Shown: piece after piece, positions 15,040-26,340 of the stretch | Layout: every line of letters starts with the position of its first letter | Position numbering within the stretch: position 1 is the first letter of the stretch | DNA from: Egibacteraceae bacterium | GTDB lineage: Bacteria > Actinomycetota > Nitriliruptoria > Euzebyales > Egibacteraceae | Length of the DNA stretch: 37,403 nt | Direction of reading: 5' to 3' | NCBI GenBank assembly: GCA_035540635.1 | Contig: DATLGH010000088.1 | Span: 1-37,403, forward strand | Translations under genes and position numbers: made by a program | The notes under the pieces: generated by a model | The model's database searches: none | What the model was told of the DNA's origin: nothing | The model's input: the letters and a program-made list of their open reading frames with translations, nothing else

Positions 15040-15980
15040 GCCCGCGACGTGGTCCGGGCCCGGCTGCTCGTCACCGACAGGTACACCCCGGAGAGGATGA
15101 GCGTCGCGCCGACCCAGAACGCCGGGGCTGGCAGCTCGTCGAGGATGAGCCAGGCGAATGCCGTCGCCGCGACGGGCTCGGCGAGGATGACGACCGCCAC
15201 AGCGGTCGCGGTCAGGGTCGACAGCAGCGCGTTGAAAACGGTGTGGCCGAGCAGCTGGGGCCCGATCACGAGCCCGGCGACGGCAAGCCAGGTCCCCGTG
15301 GTGTAGCCCCCGAGCGGGGTGCCGGTGACCAGGCACAGGGCGAGCAGGAGCGCAGCGGCGACCCCGTAGACCGGCGCGGCGTAGACGGTCAGGGGCAGCC
15401 GCCGGCGCGCCGACCGCCCGATGACGAGGTAGCCGGCGACCATCACGGCACCGCCGAGGGCCATGGCGTCCCCGAGCAGCGCCCGCGGCCCGAGCTCCAC
15501 CGCGCCGGCGTCGGCCACGGCGATGCCGGCGGCGCCAAGCACGGCGACGCCCATGCCGAGGCAGGTGCGCCGGCTCGGCGGCTCGCCGAGGAAGACGGCT
15601 GTGCCGATGCCGACGAACAGCGGGGCCGTCGTGACGAGCACCACCGAGGACGCGACGGTGGTGAGCTCCAGCGAGGGGATCCACAGGCCGAAGTGCAGCG
15701 CGAGCATGATCCCCGCAGCGCCGAGCTGGAGCCGTCGGGCCCGGTCGAGGCGCATCCCGGTGGCGCGCCGCACCTGCACCGCGAACGGCGCGAGGGCCAC
15801 CGCCCCACCGGCGCAACGCCAGAACGCGAGCGCGAACGCCGGCGCGTCCGCTAGGCGGATGAGGATCGCCGCGGTCGACACCGCGGTGACGCCCACGGCG
15901 AGTGCGGCGGTGACGACCGGCGGGGACAGCAGCCGGACGGGAGGGGAGCCGGGACGCGGCCCAGCTCCCGGAAGGCTCAC
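15036..15980 (-). CDS. EamA/DMT-family transporter
   Basis: A 314-residue membrane protein with about ten hydrophobic segments in two EamA repeats. Repeat one starts near VVTAALAVGVTAVSTAAILI and contains AFWRCAGGA and LHFGLWIPSLELTTVASSVV, the typical DMT signature; repeat two contains LGDAMALGGAVMVAGYLVIG and ILAEPVAATAFAWLILDE, the classic end-of-repeat motif. Such carriers export metabolites or amino acids; the substrate is not predictable. Start GTG at 15980, only 3 bp after the SDR stop, so cotranscribed. Its stop overlaps the start of the zinc-permease relic. No obvious odd residue. Confidence 0.88.
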   Translation of the reverse strand: MSLPGAGPRPGSPPVRLLSPPVVTAALAVGVTAVSTAAILIRLADAPAFALAFWRCAGGAVALAPFAVQVRRATGMRLDRARRLQLGAAGIMLALHFGLWIPSLELTTVASSVVLVTTAPLFVGIGTAVFLGEPPSRRTCLGMGVAVLGAAGIAVADAGAVELGPRALLGDAMALGGAVMVAGYLVIGRSARRRLPLTVYAAPVYGVAAALLLALCLVTGTPLGGYTTGTWLAVAGLVIGPQLLGHTVFNALLSTLTATAVAVVILAEPVAATAFAWLILDELPAPAFWVGATLILSGVYLSVTSSRARTTSRA

Positions 15981-15983
15981 GGC

Positions 15984-16739
15984 TCAGCGCATCCGGCGGA
16001 TGCCCGCCCAGTACAGGGGCGCGGCGACGTGGCGCACGACCGTGACGGGCCGGTACCACCGCGGGACGGTGCGCTCGCGGGCGCCGCTGCGGGCGACCTT
16101 CACGATGACGTCGGCGACCATGGCGGGGTTGCCGATGAGACGCTCGAGCGGCGTGGCCTTGTAGCGGTCCTGCGGGAACCCCTCCGTGACGATCAACCCC
16201 GGGTTGACCTGGCTCACGGTGATGCCGCGATCGACCCAGTCGAGCCCGACCGCCTCGGTGAACCCGACGAGCGCGAACTTCGACGCCGTGTAGGCCGGCT
16301 CCCCGGCGGCGAGCTTGCCCGCGACCGAGGCGACGTTCACGACACGGGACGGTGCGGAGGCCTCGAGCAGGTCGGCGAAGGCTGCCATGCACCGCACCGC
16401 GCCGGTGAAGTTGAGGTCCATCGTGCGCGTGACCGTTCCGACGTCCTCCCAGGACGCGAAGCGGCTGCCGAAGGTCGCCCCGGCGTTGTTCACGAGGACG
16501 TGGCACGCACCGTAGCGGCCCTTCACGTGGTCGGCGAGCGCGAGCACCTGCGCGTCGTCGGTGACGTCCGCGGGGTAGGGCTCCACGCCCGGCCGGGCAG
16601 CGGCCAGGGCGCGGAGCCGGTCCTCACGCCGCGCGACCGCGACGACGCTCATGCCGGCGGCTGCGAGCGCGCCTGCCGTCGCCTCGCCGATGCCGCTCGA
16701 CGCGCCGGTGACGACAGCGACCTTTCCCTGCAGCCGCAT
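15984..16739 (-). CDS. Short-chain dehydrogenase/reductase (classical SDR)
   Basis: A 251-residue classical SDR. Rossmann motif TGASSGIG at about 11-18, adenine-ring NNAG at about 86-89, catalytic Ser in VNVASVAG, and YTASK. RREDR after strand 2 suggests NADP(H) preference. After position 185 it has a long C-terminal part, ending in YWAGIRRMR, like the SDR family members of actinobacteria that may be membrane-associated. Substrate unknown. AAGGAG upstream supports the ATG at 16739. It is the first gene of the EamA unit. Confidence 0.9.
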   Translation of the reverse strand: MRLQGKVAVVTGASSGIGEATAGALAAAGMSVVAVARREDRLRALAAARPGVEPYPADVTDDAQVLALADHVKGRYGACHVLVNNAGATFGSRFASWEDVGTVTRTMDLNFTGAVRCMAAFADLLEASAPSRVVNVASVAGKLAAGEPAYTASKFALVGFTEAVGLDWVDRGITVSQVNPGLIVTEGFPQDRYKATPLERLIGNPAMVADVIVKVARSGARERTVPRWYRPVTVVRHVAAPLYWAGIRRMR

Positions 16740-16779
16740 GCGCGGGCTCCTTACCGGTTCACGGGAAGGCCAGCCTAGG

Positions 16780-16992
16780 CTAAGCGGTGGAAGCCGTCGT
16801 GTCCGGCGACCGCACGTCGGTGAGGGGGGCGAAACCCCCGCCGAAGGGGTAGTCGCCGCTGGTGACCTCCCCCGCGCCGAACCGCTCCGCGGGTGCGGGC
16901 CCCGGCTGAGGTTGCCGAGGGCAGCAGGAAGTGCCCGCGGTGCGAGGCGGGGTACCCTGGCCGACCGATGAACGCCCTGCGCGCCGGCTCAC
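16780..16992 (-). CDS. Possible small ORF or gene remnant (doubtful)
   Basis: A 70-codon minus-strand frame in the 228-bp gap between the SDR and lipoprotein genes. The first half is low in protein character; the second half, RFGAGEVTSGDYPFGGGFAP then LTDVRSPDTTASTA, reads like a genuine C-terminus. It overlaps the first codons of the lipoprotein gene and has no clear Shine-Dalgarno. It may be a short gene with a start inside the gap, a remnant, or noise. No family recognised. Confidence 0.2.
   Translation of the reverse strand: MSRRAGRSSVGQGTPPRTAGTSCCPRQPQPGPAPAERFGAGEVTSGDYPFGGGFAPLTDVRSPDTTASTA
16953..16958 (+). promoter_or_regulatory. Possible -10 box for the lipoprotein gene
   Basis: TACCCT (TANNNT) ends 9 nt before the ATG at 16968, and no Shine-Dalgarno precedes that ATG. 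The mRNA would be nearly leaderless. No -35 box seen. Confidence 0.35.
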
Positions 16993-17366
16993 GTCCCGGC
17001 AGGATCCTCCCGGCGGGCTGGCTGGGGGGGCTGATCGCGCTCGCGGCGGCGTCCGTGCTCCTCGCCGCGTGCGGCGGGGCGCGCGGGGTGACGCTCACCG
17101 AGCTCGCCCATAACGCGCCCGACTACGACGGGCGTCAGGTGGCCACGTCAGGGATCGTGCTCGAGTTCGGCGACGACGAGGGGCCGGTACCGCACCACTT
17201 CGTCCTCCAGGACGCGGACGTCAACCGCGTCGAGCTGCTCCCCGACGAGGCGGCCGCGCCCTACGTCGGCTCGGCTGTGCGGGTCGTCGGCGAGTTCCGG
17301 TTCGACGAGAACCGGGGGCGCATGCTCCACGTCGAGTCGATCGAGCCGGTTACAGCGGGCCGCTGA
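16968..17366 (+). CDS. Lipoprotein with OB-fold-like domain
   Basis: A 132-residue exported lipoprotein. Basic N-terminus, hydrophobic WLGGLIALAAASVLLA and lipobox LAAC with the acylated cysteine near residue 35. The mature part of about 98 residues looks like a single OB-type beta-barrel: VTLTELAHNAPDYDGRQVAT, then SGIVLEFGD, HHFVLQDADVNRVELLPDEA and a final VRVVGEFRFDENRGRMLHVE. The pattern GRQVATSGIV followed by a ligand or nucleic-acid barrel is like other lipoprotein OB domains. Start chosen because the -10 box and signal peptide fit; the frame extends upstream without a credible start. It is convergent with ppc. Function unknown. Confidence 0.78.
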   Translation: MNALRAGSRPGRILPAGWLGGLIALAAASVLLAACGGARGVTLTELAHNAPDYDGRQVATSGIVLEFGDDEGPVPHHFVLQDADVNRVELLPDEAAAPYVGSAVRVVGEFRFDENRGRMLHVESIEPVTAGR

Positions 17367-17423
17367 GGCGTCCCGCCGCAGCCCCCGTCACCTCGCCGCC
17401 CCCTTCTCCCCCGCGGGAGGGCG

Positions 17424-20162
17424 TCAGCCGGTGTTGCGCAGCCCGGCGGCGATGCCGTTCAGGGTGACGAGCAGCGCCCGCCGCAGCTCGCCGTCGGGCT
17501 CCTCGACGGCGCGCACGCGCGCGAGGAGCGCCACCTGGAGGTAGTGCAAGGGGGCGAGATAGGTGTCGCGGACCGCGAGGGTGCGCCGGAGGACCGGTTG
17601 GTGCTCGAGCAGCCTGCCCTCACCGGTGAGCGTGAGCACCTCGGCGAGCGTGCGCTCGTGCTCGGCGACGACGACGTCGAAGAGGTGCTGCAGCTGCGCG
17701 GGGACGAGCCGTTGCACGTAGCGGTGCGCGATGTCGAGGTCGACCTTCGTGAGCACCATCTCGGCGTCGGAGACGAGCATCCGGAAGAACCGCCACTGGT
17801 CGTGCATCTCGGCGAGGGTGTCGCCGAGCCCGGCGGCGCGGGCTGCCGCGAGGCCGGACCCGAGGCCGAACCACCCGGGGACGATCTGGCGCGACTGGTT
17901 CCAGCCGAACACCCAGGGGATCGCGCGCAGTCCCGTCAGCTCGTTCCCCGAGCGGCGCGCCGGACGGGACCCGATCTTGAGCTCGCTCAGCTCCTCGACC
18001 GGTGTCGCCGTCCGGTAGTACTCGAGGAACCCCGGCGCGTCGACGAGCGCCCGGTACGCGGCGTACGCCGCCCGCGACACGAGCTCCATCGCCTCGTCCC
18101 AGCGCGCGAGGTTGGCGGGCGCGGCGATGAGCTCACGGTGCAGCAGTGACGCCTCGAGGGTCGCGCCGAGGGTGAGGTCGAGGGTGCGCCGCGCGAGCGC
18201 GCGCAGCCCGTACTTGTCGGAGATCACCTCGCCCTGCTCGGTGATCTTGATCTGTGCGTCGACGGTGGCGGGCGGCTGCGCGAGCACCGCCTTGTGGGTG
18301 GGTCCCCCGCCGCGCCCGACGCTGCCGCCCCGGCCGTGGAAGATGCGCAGGGCGACGCCGTGCTCGTGGGCCACCTCGACGAGGCGGCGCTGAGCGCGGT
18401 GGAGCTCCCAGCGCGAGGTGACCATGCCGGCCTCCTTGGAGGAGTCGGAGTAGCCGAGCATCACCTCCTGCATGTCGCCGCGGAGGGCGACGAGGCGGCG
18501 GTAGGCGGGGTTGCGCAGCAGCGCGTCGAGGAACTCACCCGCCCCGCGCACGGCGGCGAGCGTCTCGAGCAGCGGCACGAAACCGATCAGGGCGATCCCG
18601 GCGTGGACGTCGAGGAGTCCCACCTCCCGGGCCAGCACGGCGGGAGCGAGCACGTCGTCGACGCCTTCGGCCATCGACACGATGTAGGACTCGATCACAT
18701 CGGGGCCGTACCGCTCGAGCGCCTCGGCGATGACCCGGAACGTCGCCAGCGCCGCGCCGGCCTCGTCGTCGAGGACGGTGGTCGGCCCGGTCAGCGGCCG
18801 CCGGCCGCAGAGCTCCTCGGTGAGCAGCGCCGTGCGGGCCTCCCGGTCGCGGTCTTCGTAGGGGGGTTGGAGCCCTATGTGCCCGTAGAGCGAGGCGAGC
18901 GCGGTGTGATGGGCGGTCGTGTGCTCCCGAACGTCCATGGTCGCGAGGTGCAGCCGGAACGCGGCGACGAGCCGCATCACCCGCGCGACGGGCCCCCGGG
19001 CGATGCGCTTGCCACGGTTGGCGATGAGCGAGTCGTACATGAGCCGCAGCTCCGCGAGGAGCTCGCCGGCCTCGCGGTACTCCTCCGCACCGGGGACGCG
19101 GTCGTCGAGGACGCGCGCCCGGGTGTTGCGCAGCCGCTCGCCGATGTAGGCGCACTTGAGCCGGTAGGGCTCCTCGCGGTTGAGGCGGGCGTAGCGCTCG
19201 TAGACGTGCGGGAGCCGGCGACGGTCCTCGGCGAGGCTCTGCTCGAGACCGGGGCTCACGCCGGTCACACGGACCGACGGCGACAGCTGGCCCGCGAGCG
19301 CCTCCACGGCGGTGAGCAGGTCGCGCAGCGCATGGTCGGCCTGGACCCGCAGGACCTGGCGCGTCACCGCTGCGGTCACGTGCGGGTTGCCGTCGCGGTC
19401 ACCCCCGACCCAGGTGCCGAAGCGCACGGGCGCCGCGTCGGGAGGCAGCTCGAGGCCGAGGCCGGCGAGGCACGTGGCGACGTCGTCGAAGAGGTCGGGC
19501 ACCACGGTGGCGAACAGCTCGTCGAAGTAGTAGAGCACCGCGCGCGCCTCGTCGACCGGCTGTGGGCGCTCCATGCGCAGCTCGTCGGTCTGCCACAGCA
19601 GCTCGACGAGCTCCTCCAGCCGGCGGTCGACCCGGTCGACGTCCGCCTTCGTCGCGCGGGGGTCGTTGCGGACGGCGAGGAGGTCGGCGATGCGGTGCAG
19701 CTTCGTGAGCACGGAGCGACGGGACGCCTCGGTGGGGTGGGCGGTGAACACCGGACGCAGTTCGAGGCGCGCGAGCACGGCTCGGATCTCGTCGGGATCG
19801 AGCCCCGCCTCGCAGATTCGCCGGACCGCCGCCGCCAGCGAGCTCTCGTCGGCCTCCTTATCCACGACCCGGTGCGTCTGCTCGGCGATGTTGGCGAGGT
19901 GGAAGTAGGTGGTGAACGCCCTCGCCAGCGGGATCGTCGTGTCGAGGTCGATGCCCTCGAGCAGCTCCTGCAGCGCCCCGCCGGCGTGGGGGGAGGCCAG
20001 CGCCGCCTTGCTCCGAAGCCGCACCTGCTCGACGAGGTTGAGCAGCCCGTCGCCGTGCTGGCGCACGAGCGTGTCGCCGAGTAGCGTCGCGAGCCGGCGG
20101 ATGTCCGAGCGCAGCCCGCTGTTGCCCGCCTCGGCGGCATCGACCGTCGTCTCGACCTCCAC
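17424..20162 (-). CDS. ppc: Phosphoenolpyruvate carboxylase
   Basis: A 912-residue enzyme that carboxylates PEP with bicarbonate to oxaloacetate, refilling the TCA cycle. Key sites: catalytic His142 in VFTAHPTEASRRS; GYSDSSKEAG at 570-579; the mobile active loop with FHGRGGSVGRGGGP at 608-621; IGSRPARR near 780 and the RNTG C-terminus, which is the conserved end of PEPC. Start chosen as GTG at 20162, because GGGAGGT sits 4 nt upstream. The open frame that continues far beyond into the acnA region is antisense and not coding. It is divergent from acnA across 213 bp, and convergent with the lipoprotein gene. Length is within the usual 880-960. Confidence 0.97.
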   Translation of the reverse strand: MEVETTVDAAEAGNSGLRSDIRRLATLLGDTLVRQHGDGLLNLVEQVRLRSKAALASPHAGGALQELLEGIDLDTTIPLARAFTTYFHLANIAEQTHRVVDKEADESSLAAAVRRICEAGLDPDEIRAVLARLELRPVFTAHPTEASRRSVLTKLHRIADLLAVRNDPRATKADVDRVDRRLEELVELLWQTDELRMERPQPVDEARAVLYYFDELFATVVPDLFDDVATCLAGLGLELPPDAAPVRFGTWVGGDRDGNPHVTAAVTRQVLRVQADHALRDLLTAVEALAGQLSPSVRVTGVSPGLEQSLAEDRRRLPHVYERYARLNREEPYRLKCAYIGERLRNTRARVLDDRVPGAEEYREAGELLAELRLMYDSLIANRGKRIARGPVARVMRLVAAFRLHLATMDVREHTTAHHTALASLYGHIGLQPPYEDRDREARTALLTEELCGRRPLTGPTTVLDDEAGAALATFRVIAEALERYGPDVIESYIVSMAEGVDDVLAPAVLAREVGLLDVHAGIALIGFVPLLETLAAVRGAGEFLDALLRNPAYRRLVALRGDMQEVMLGYSDSSKEAGMVTSRWELHRAQRRLVEVAHEHGVALRIFHGRGGSVGRGGGPTHKAVLAQPPATVDAQIKITEQGEVISDKYGLRALARRTLDLTLGATLEASLLHRELIAAPANLARWDEAMELVSRAAYAAYRALVDAPGFLEYYRTATPVEELSELKIGSRPARRSGNELTGLRAIPWVFGWNQSRQIVPGWFGLGSGLAAARAAGLGDTLAEMHDQWRFFRMLVSDAEMVLTKVDLDIAHRYVQRLVPAQLQHLFDVVVAEHERTLAEVLTLTGEGRLLEHQPVLRRTLAVRDTYLAPLHYLQVALLARVRAVEEPDGELRRALLVTLNGIAAGLRNTG

Positions 20163-20375
20163 GCGACCTCCCGGATCGACCCCCGCGCTCGCACACCACC
20201 CCGCCACGCGGCCCCGGGCGCACGCCGGGGACCACGCCGCAGCCCACGGCCATGTCACCATGGCGCGCAGGAGGAGCGTAACGCGGGCCGGCGCCGACGT
20301 GCGAGCCGCGCCGTCCCTGGGGTTTGATACCGCTGCGTCCTTTCGCCCCCCGCCGACCGTGCTAGGAGAAGCCCG

Positions 20376-23153
<2,778 letters not shown>

Positions 23154-23165
23154 GCCAGGCCCTCC

Positions 23166-24833
23166 ATGCCGCTCGACACGATCTTCCAGCAGGTCGCCGC
23201 CCTGCTCGCGATCTGCGCGGTCGTGGGGGTTCTGGCCACTCTGCTGCGCCAGCCGCTCATCGTCGGGTTCATCGCAGCGGGGATCATCGTGGGGCCGACG
23301 GTGCTCGGCATCGTGGAGGAGAGCCCCGAGATCGACCTGCTGGCGACGATCGGCATCGCGCTGCTGCTGTTCGTCGTAGGACTGAAGCTCGACTTGCGCC
23401 TTGTGCGCGTTGTCGGCCCGGTTGCGCTCGCGACCGGGCTGGGACAAGTGCTGTTCACGTCGATCGTGGGCTTCGCCATCGCCCTGGCGCTCGGCATGTC
23501 CGCCGTCACGGCCCTCTACGTCGCCGTAGCCCTGACCTTCTCCAGCACGGTCATCATCGTGAAGCTCCTGAGTGACAAGGACGAGATCGACGAGCTCCAC
23601 GGGAGGATCGCGATCGGGTTCCTCATCGTGCAGGACATCGTCGTCGTGCTCGTGATGATTGGTCTGAGCGGCTTCGCCGGAGACACCGACGTCGGCCTTG
23701 CCCGCCAGGCGCTCGACGTCGCCCTGCGCGGTGTCGCGTTCGTCGGCGGCATCCTCGCACTCGCCAAGTGGGTGCTGCCCCGCCTGCTCCGCTACCTCGC
23801 CGGGTCCGCCGAACTACTCGTGCTCTTCGCCATCGCCTGGGCGGTGCTGCTCGCCTCCGTGGGTGACCTGCTCGGCTTCAGCGAGGAGGTCGGAGCCTTC
23901 CTCGCCGGCGTCTCGCTCGCGTCGACGCCGTACCGGGACGCGCTCGGCGCGCGGCTCATGACACTGCGGGACTTCCTGCTGCTCTTCTTCTTCATCACAC
24001 TCGGTATCCACCTCGACTTCTCCCAGGCGGGCGACCAGCTGGCGGCCGCAGTGGTCCTGTCGCTGTTCGTGCTCGTCGGCAATCCCATCATCGTGATGGT
24101 CATCATGGGCGCGATGGGCTATCGGGCGCGGGTGTCGTTCCGGGCTGGTCTGACGGTGGCCCAGATCAGCGAGTTCTCGCTCATCCTCGTATCGCTGGGT
24201 TTCGCGCTCGGGCACATCGGCGGTGAGACCGTGGGTCTCGTCACGGCTGTCGGCATCATCACCATCACCCTTTCGACGTACCTCATCTCGAACTCCGCAT
24301 GGCTCTACGAGCGCTTCGCGTCCCTGCTGCGCGTCTTCGAACGCCGCCACGCCCATGATGTCCGCCTCGACGCGGACGGGGACGGCCCGCTCCCTGACGT
24401 GGTCGTGCTGGGTCTGGGCCGCTACGGCAGCCACCTTGTGGCGGCGCTGAGGCGGGCAGGCTCGCGACCACTCGGCGTGGACTTCGACCCCCGGGCGCTG
24501 CGCCACTGGGAGCAGCGCGGCTTGCAGGTCGTGTACGGCGACGCCCAGGATCCCGAGATCGTCTCCGTTCTCCCACTTCACGTCGCCGAATGGGTGATCT
24601 CCTCGGTCCGCGACTTCGACACGAACCTCGCGCTCGTCCAGGCACTGGAGCAGCGCGGCTACCGTGGCCGGGTCGCGGTCACCGCCCTGTCCGAGGACGA
24701 CGCAGGCGCCCTCGAGCGCGCCGGCGCCCATGCGGTGCTCCGGCCGTTCGCAGCTGCCGCGTCGGAGGCGGTCACGGCGCTGCTCCGCGCACGGCGGCCG
24801 GAGGACCGCCCGCCGCGGCACCCGGCTACGTGA
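23166..24833 (+). CDS. CPA2-family cation/proton antiporter with TrkA-N (RCK) domain
   Basis: A 555-residue protein. Residues 1-390 carry about 12 membrane helices, with the Na+/H+ exchanger features of CPA2: GFLIVQDIVV (Gln156-Asp157), LTFSSTVIIVKLL and AGLTVAQISEFSLIL. Residues 410-540 form a Rossmann-type RCK/TrkA-N domain with GLGRYGSHLVAAL at 416-428, which would bind NAD(H) or another nucleotide to gate K+ efflux, as in KefB/KefC and YjbQ. There is no dedicated TrkA-C domain. It starts at 23166, 12 bp after acnA; no clear Shine-Dalgarno. Its last codons overlap the convergent phosphatase gene by 8 bp. K+ versus Na+ specificity cannot be read from the sequence. Confidence 0.92.
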   Translation: MPLDTIFQQVAALLAICAVVGVLATLLRQPLIVGFIAAGIIVGPTVLGIVEESPEIDLLATIGIALLLFVVGLKLDLRLVRVVGPVALATGLGQVLFTSIVGFAIALALGMSAVTALYVAVALTFSSTVIIVKLLSDKDEIDELHGRIAIGFLIVQDIVVVLVMIGLSGFAGDTDVGLARQALDVALRGVAFVGGILALAKWVLPRLLRYLAGSAELLVLFAIAWAVLLASVGDLLGFSEEVGAFLAGVSLASTPYRDALGARLMTLRDFLLLFFFITLGIHLDFSQAGDQLAAAVVLSLFVLVGNPIIVMVIMGAMGYRARVSFRAGLTVAQISEFSLILVSLGFALGHIGGETVGLVTAVGIITITLSTYLISNSAWLYERFASLLRVFERRHAHDVRLDADGDGPLPDVVVLGLGRYGSHLVAALRRAGSRPLGVDFDPRALRHWEQRGLQVVYGDAQDPEIVSVLPLHVAEWVISSVRDFDTNLALVQALEQRGYRGRVAVTALSEDDAGALERAGAHAVLRPFAAAASEAVTALLRARRPEDRPPRHPAT

Positions 24834-26316
24834 CGGCGAGGGCGACGATGGTGAGGTCGTCGTCCAGCCGGCCGTCGGTAGCTGCCCGCACAGCGTCGAC
24901 GCAGGCCCGCACGATCTGCTTCGGCCCGCTGGCGCGGTGAGCGGAGACGAGGCTGATGAGCCGCTCGGTTCCGAACTCGCGCCCGCTCGGGTCGCGGGCC
25001 TCGACGAGCCCGTCGGTGTAGGCGACGAGGGCGGACCCGAACTCGAGCGCGTGCTCGTGGGTGGCCCACCCGGTCGTGAGCGGGCCGAGCAGCGGCCCTG
25101 TCGGCGGGAGCTCCGTGACGCCGTCCGGGGCGGCGACGAGGAGCGGCGGGTGCCCCGCGTTCGCGTAACGGCAGCGCCCGAGCGAGGGGTTGACCTCGAC
25201 GACCGCCGCGGTGAGGAACATCTCCCCCGTCTCGCCGAGGTTGGCGGCGACCCAGTCGAGGGTCCCCCCGGGGGACCGGCCGTCGCGCAGGGACGCGAGC
25301 AGCAGCTGCTTCGCCCGGAGGGCGAGCACGCCGGCCTCCGCACCGTGGCCCGACACGTCGACCACGACGAGGGCGACCTTGCCGCGCTCGAGGGGGATGA
25401 GGTCGTACCAGTCGCCGGCGACCTGCCCTTCGGCCGGCAGCAGGCACGCCTCGACCTCGACGGTGGGCGGCAGGTCGACGCGCACGGGCGCGAGCGCCGC
25501 GTGCAGGCTCACGACCGCGGGTCCGTGCTGGGCGAGCGCCTCGCCGGCGCGCACGGCCGTGTCGAGCTCGTCGATGATGCGCCGGCGCATGCGTTCCACG
25601 TCGCCGCCCAGCGCGGCGACGTCCACGGGGCCCGCCTCGGGGATTGCCGTATCGAGCTCGCCCTCGGCAACCGCCCGGGCGGCCGTGGAGACCGCCCGGA
25701 GCGGCACGGTGACCCAGCGCGACAGCAGGAAGGTCGCGGTGACGAGCAGCGCCGCTCCGGTGAAGAAGCTCGAGAAGAGCGCGGTCAGCAGCCGCTGGCG
25801 GCTCTGCCCGACGGCGAGGTTCGCCTCGACCACCCGCCGGCGCAGCACGGCCCGCAGCTCCAGCACCTGCTCCTGGAGCGCGCGGGACAGCTCGTCACCC
25901 TGCACGACGAGGCGCGCGACCGCCGCACCGTCGCCCGACTCCGCGGCGTCGACCTCGCGGGCGGCATGCTCCTGCCAGTCCAACATCGCCTGGCGGATCC
26001 TGCCGACCCGCGCGGCCAGCTCAGGATCGTCGGAGAGGATCTGGCGCAGGCGGTACTCGAGCTGGAAGGCGCCGATGCGCGGGGTGGCCGAGAGGAAGGC
26101 GTCCTCGCCGGTGATGAGGTAGCCGCGGTTGCCCGTCTCCTGCTCGACGAGGCGGTTCAGGAGTAGGCTCCCGGCGTCCAGGGCGAGCGTCAGGCGCTCC
26201 ACCTCTTCCTGGGCACGGTTGCCGTCGGCCACGTTGACGAGCGCGAGGCCGGCGTTCAGGCACAGCAGCGCGAAGAACGCGAGCAGGAGCAGGCGCACCC
26301 GCCCCGCCAGGCTCAT
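24826..26316 (-). CDS. CHASE3-like/HAMP sensor with SpoIIE-type (PP2C) serine phosphatase
   Basis: A 496-residue membrane sensor phosphatase. TM1 is about 8-28; the extracytoplasmic region about 30-170 carries RLVEQETGNRGYLITGEDA, the CHASE3 signature; TM2 about 177-199 (LLTALFSSFFTGAALLVTAT); HAMP about 200-252 (VTVPLRAVSTAARAVAEGEL). The catalytic part begins about 290 with GDWYDLI (301-307), DVSGHG (320-325, metal-binding Asp) and ends with DDDLTIVAL (metal-binding Asp). Such enzymes dephosphorylate anti-anti-sigma factors in partner-switching stress responses. GGGAGG upstream supports the ATG. The RsbW kinase at 8681-9157 is a possible antagonist, but the genes are far apart. It lies 24 bp downstream of the Cys-rich gene on the same strand and may be cotranscribed. 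Confidence 0.93.
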   Translation of the reverse strand: MSLAGRVRLLLLAFFALLCLNAGLALVNVADGNRAQEEVERLTLALDAGSLLLNRLVEQETGNRGYLITGEDAFLSATPRIGAFQLEYRLRQILSDDPELAARVGRIRQAMLDWQEHAAREVDAAESGDGAAVARLVVQGDELSRALQEQVLELRAVLRRRVVEANLAVGQSRQRLLTALFSSFFTGAALLVTATFLLSRWVTVPLRAVSTAARAVAEGELDTAIPEAGPVDVAALGGDVERMRRRIIDELDTAVRAGEALAQHGPAVVSLHAALAPVRVDLPPTVEVEACLLPAEGQVAGDWYDLIPLERGKVALVVVDVSGHGAEAGVLALRAKQLLLASLRDGRSPGGTLDWVAANLGETGEMFLTAAVVEVNPSLGRCRYANAGHPPLLVAAPDGVTELPPTGPLLGPLTTGWATHEHALEFGSALVAYTDGLVEARDPSGREFGTERLISLVSAHRASGPKQIVRACVDAVRAATDGRLDDDLTIVALAVT

Positions 26317-26340
26317 GGCGCCTCCCAGCCCCGCCGCGTC

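Noticed and set aside
17406-17419. Bidirectional terminator between the lipoprotein gene and ppc
   Set aside because: CTCCC/GGGAG is only a 5-bp stem without a T-run; too weak to list.
18294-20084. A 596-codon plus frame opposite ppc
   Set aside because: His/Val/Glu-rich antisense shadow without motifs; ppc is unambiguous.
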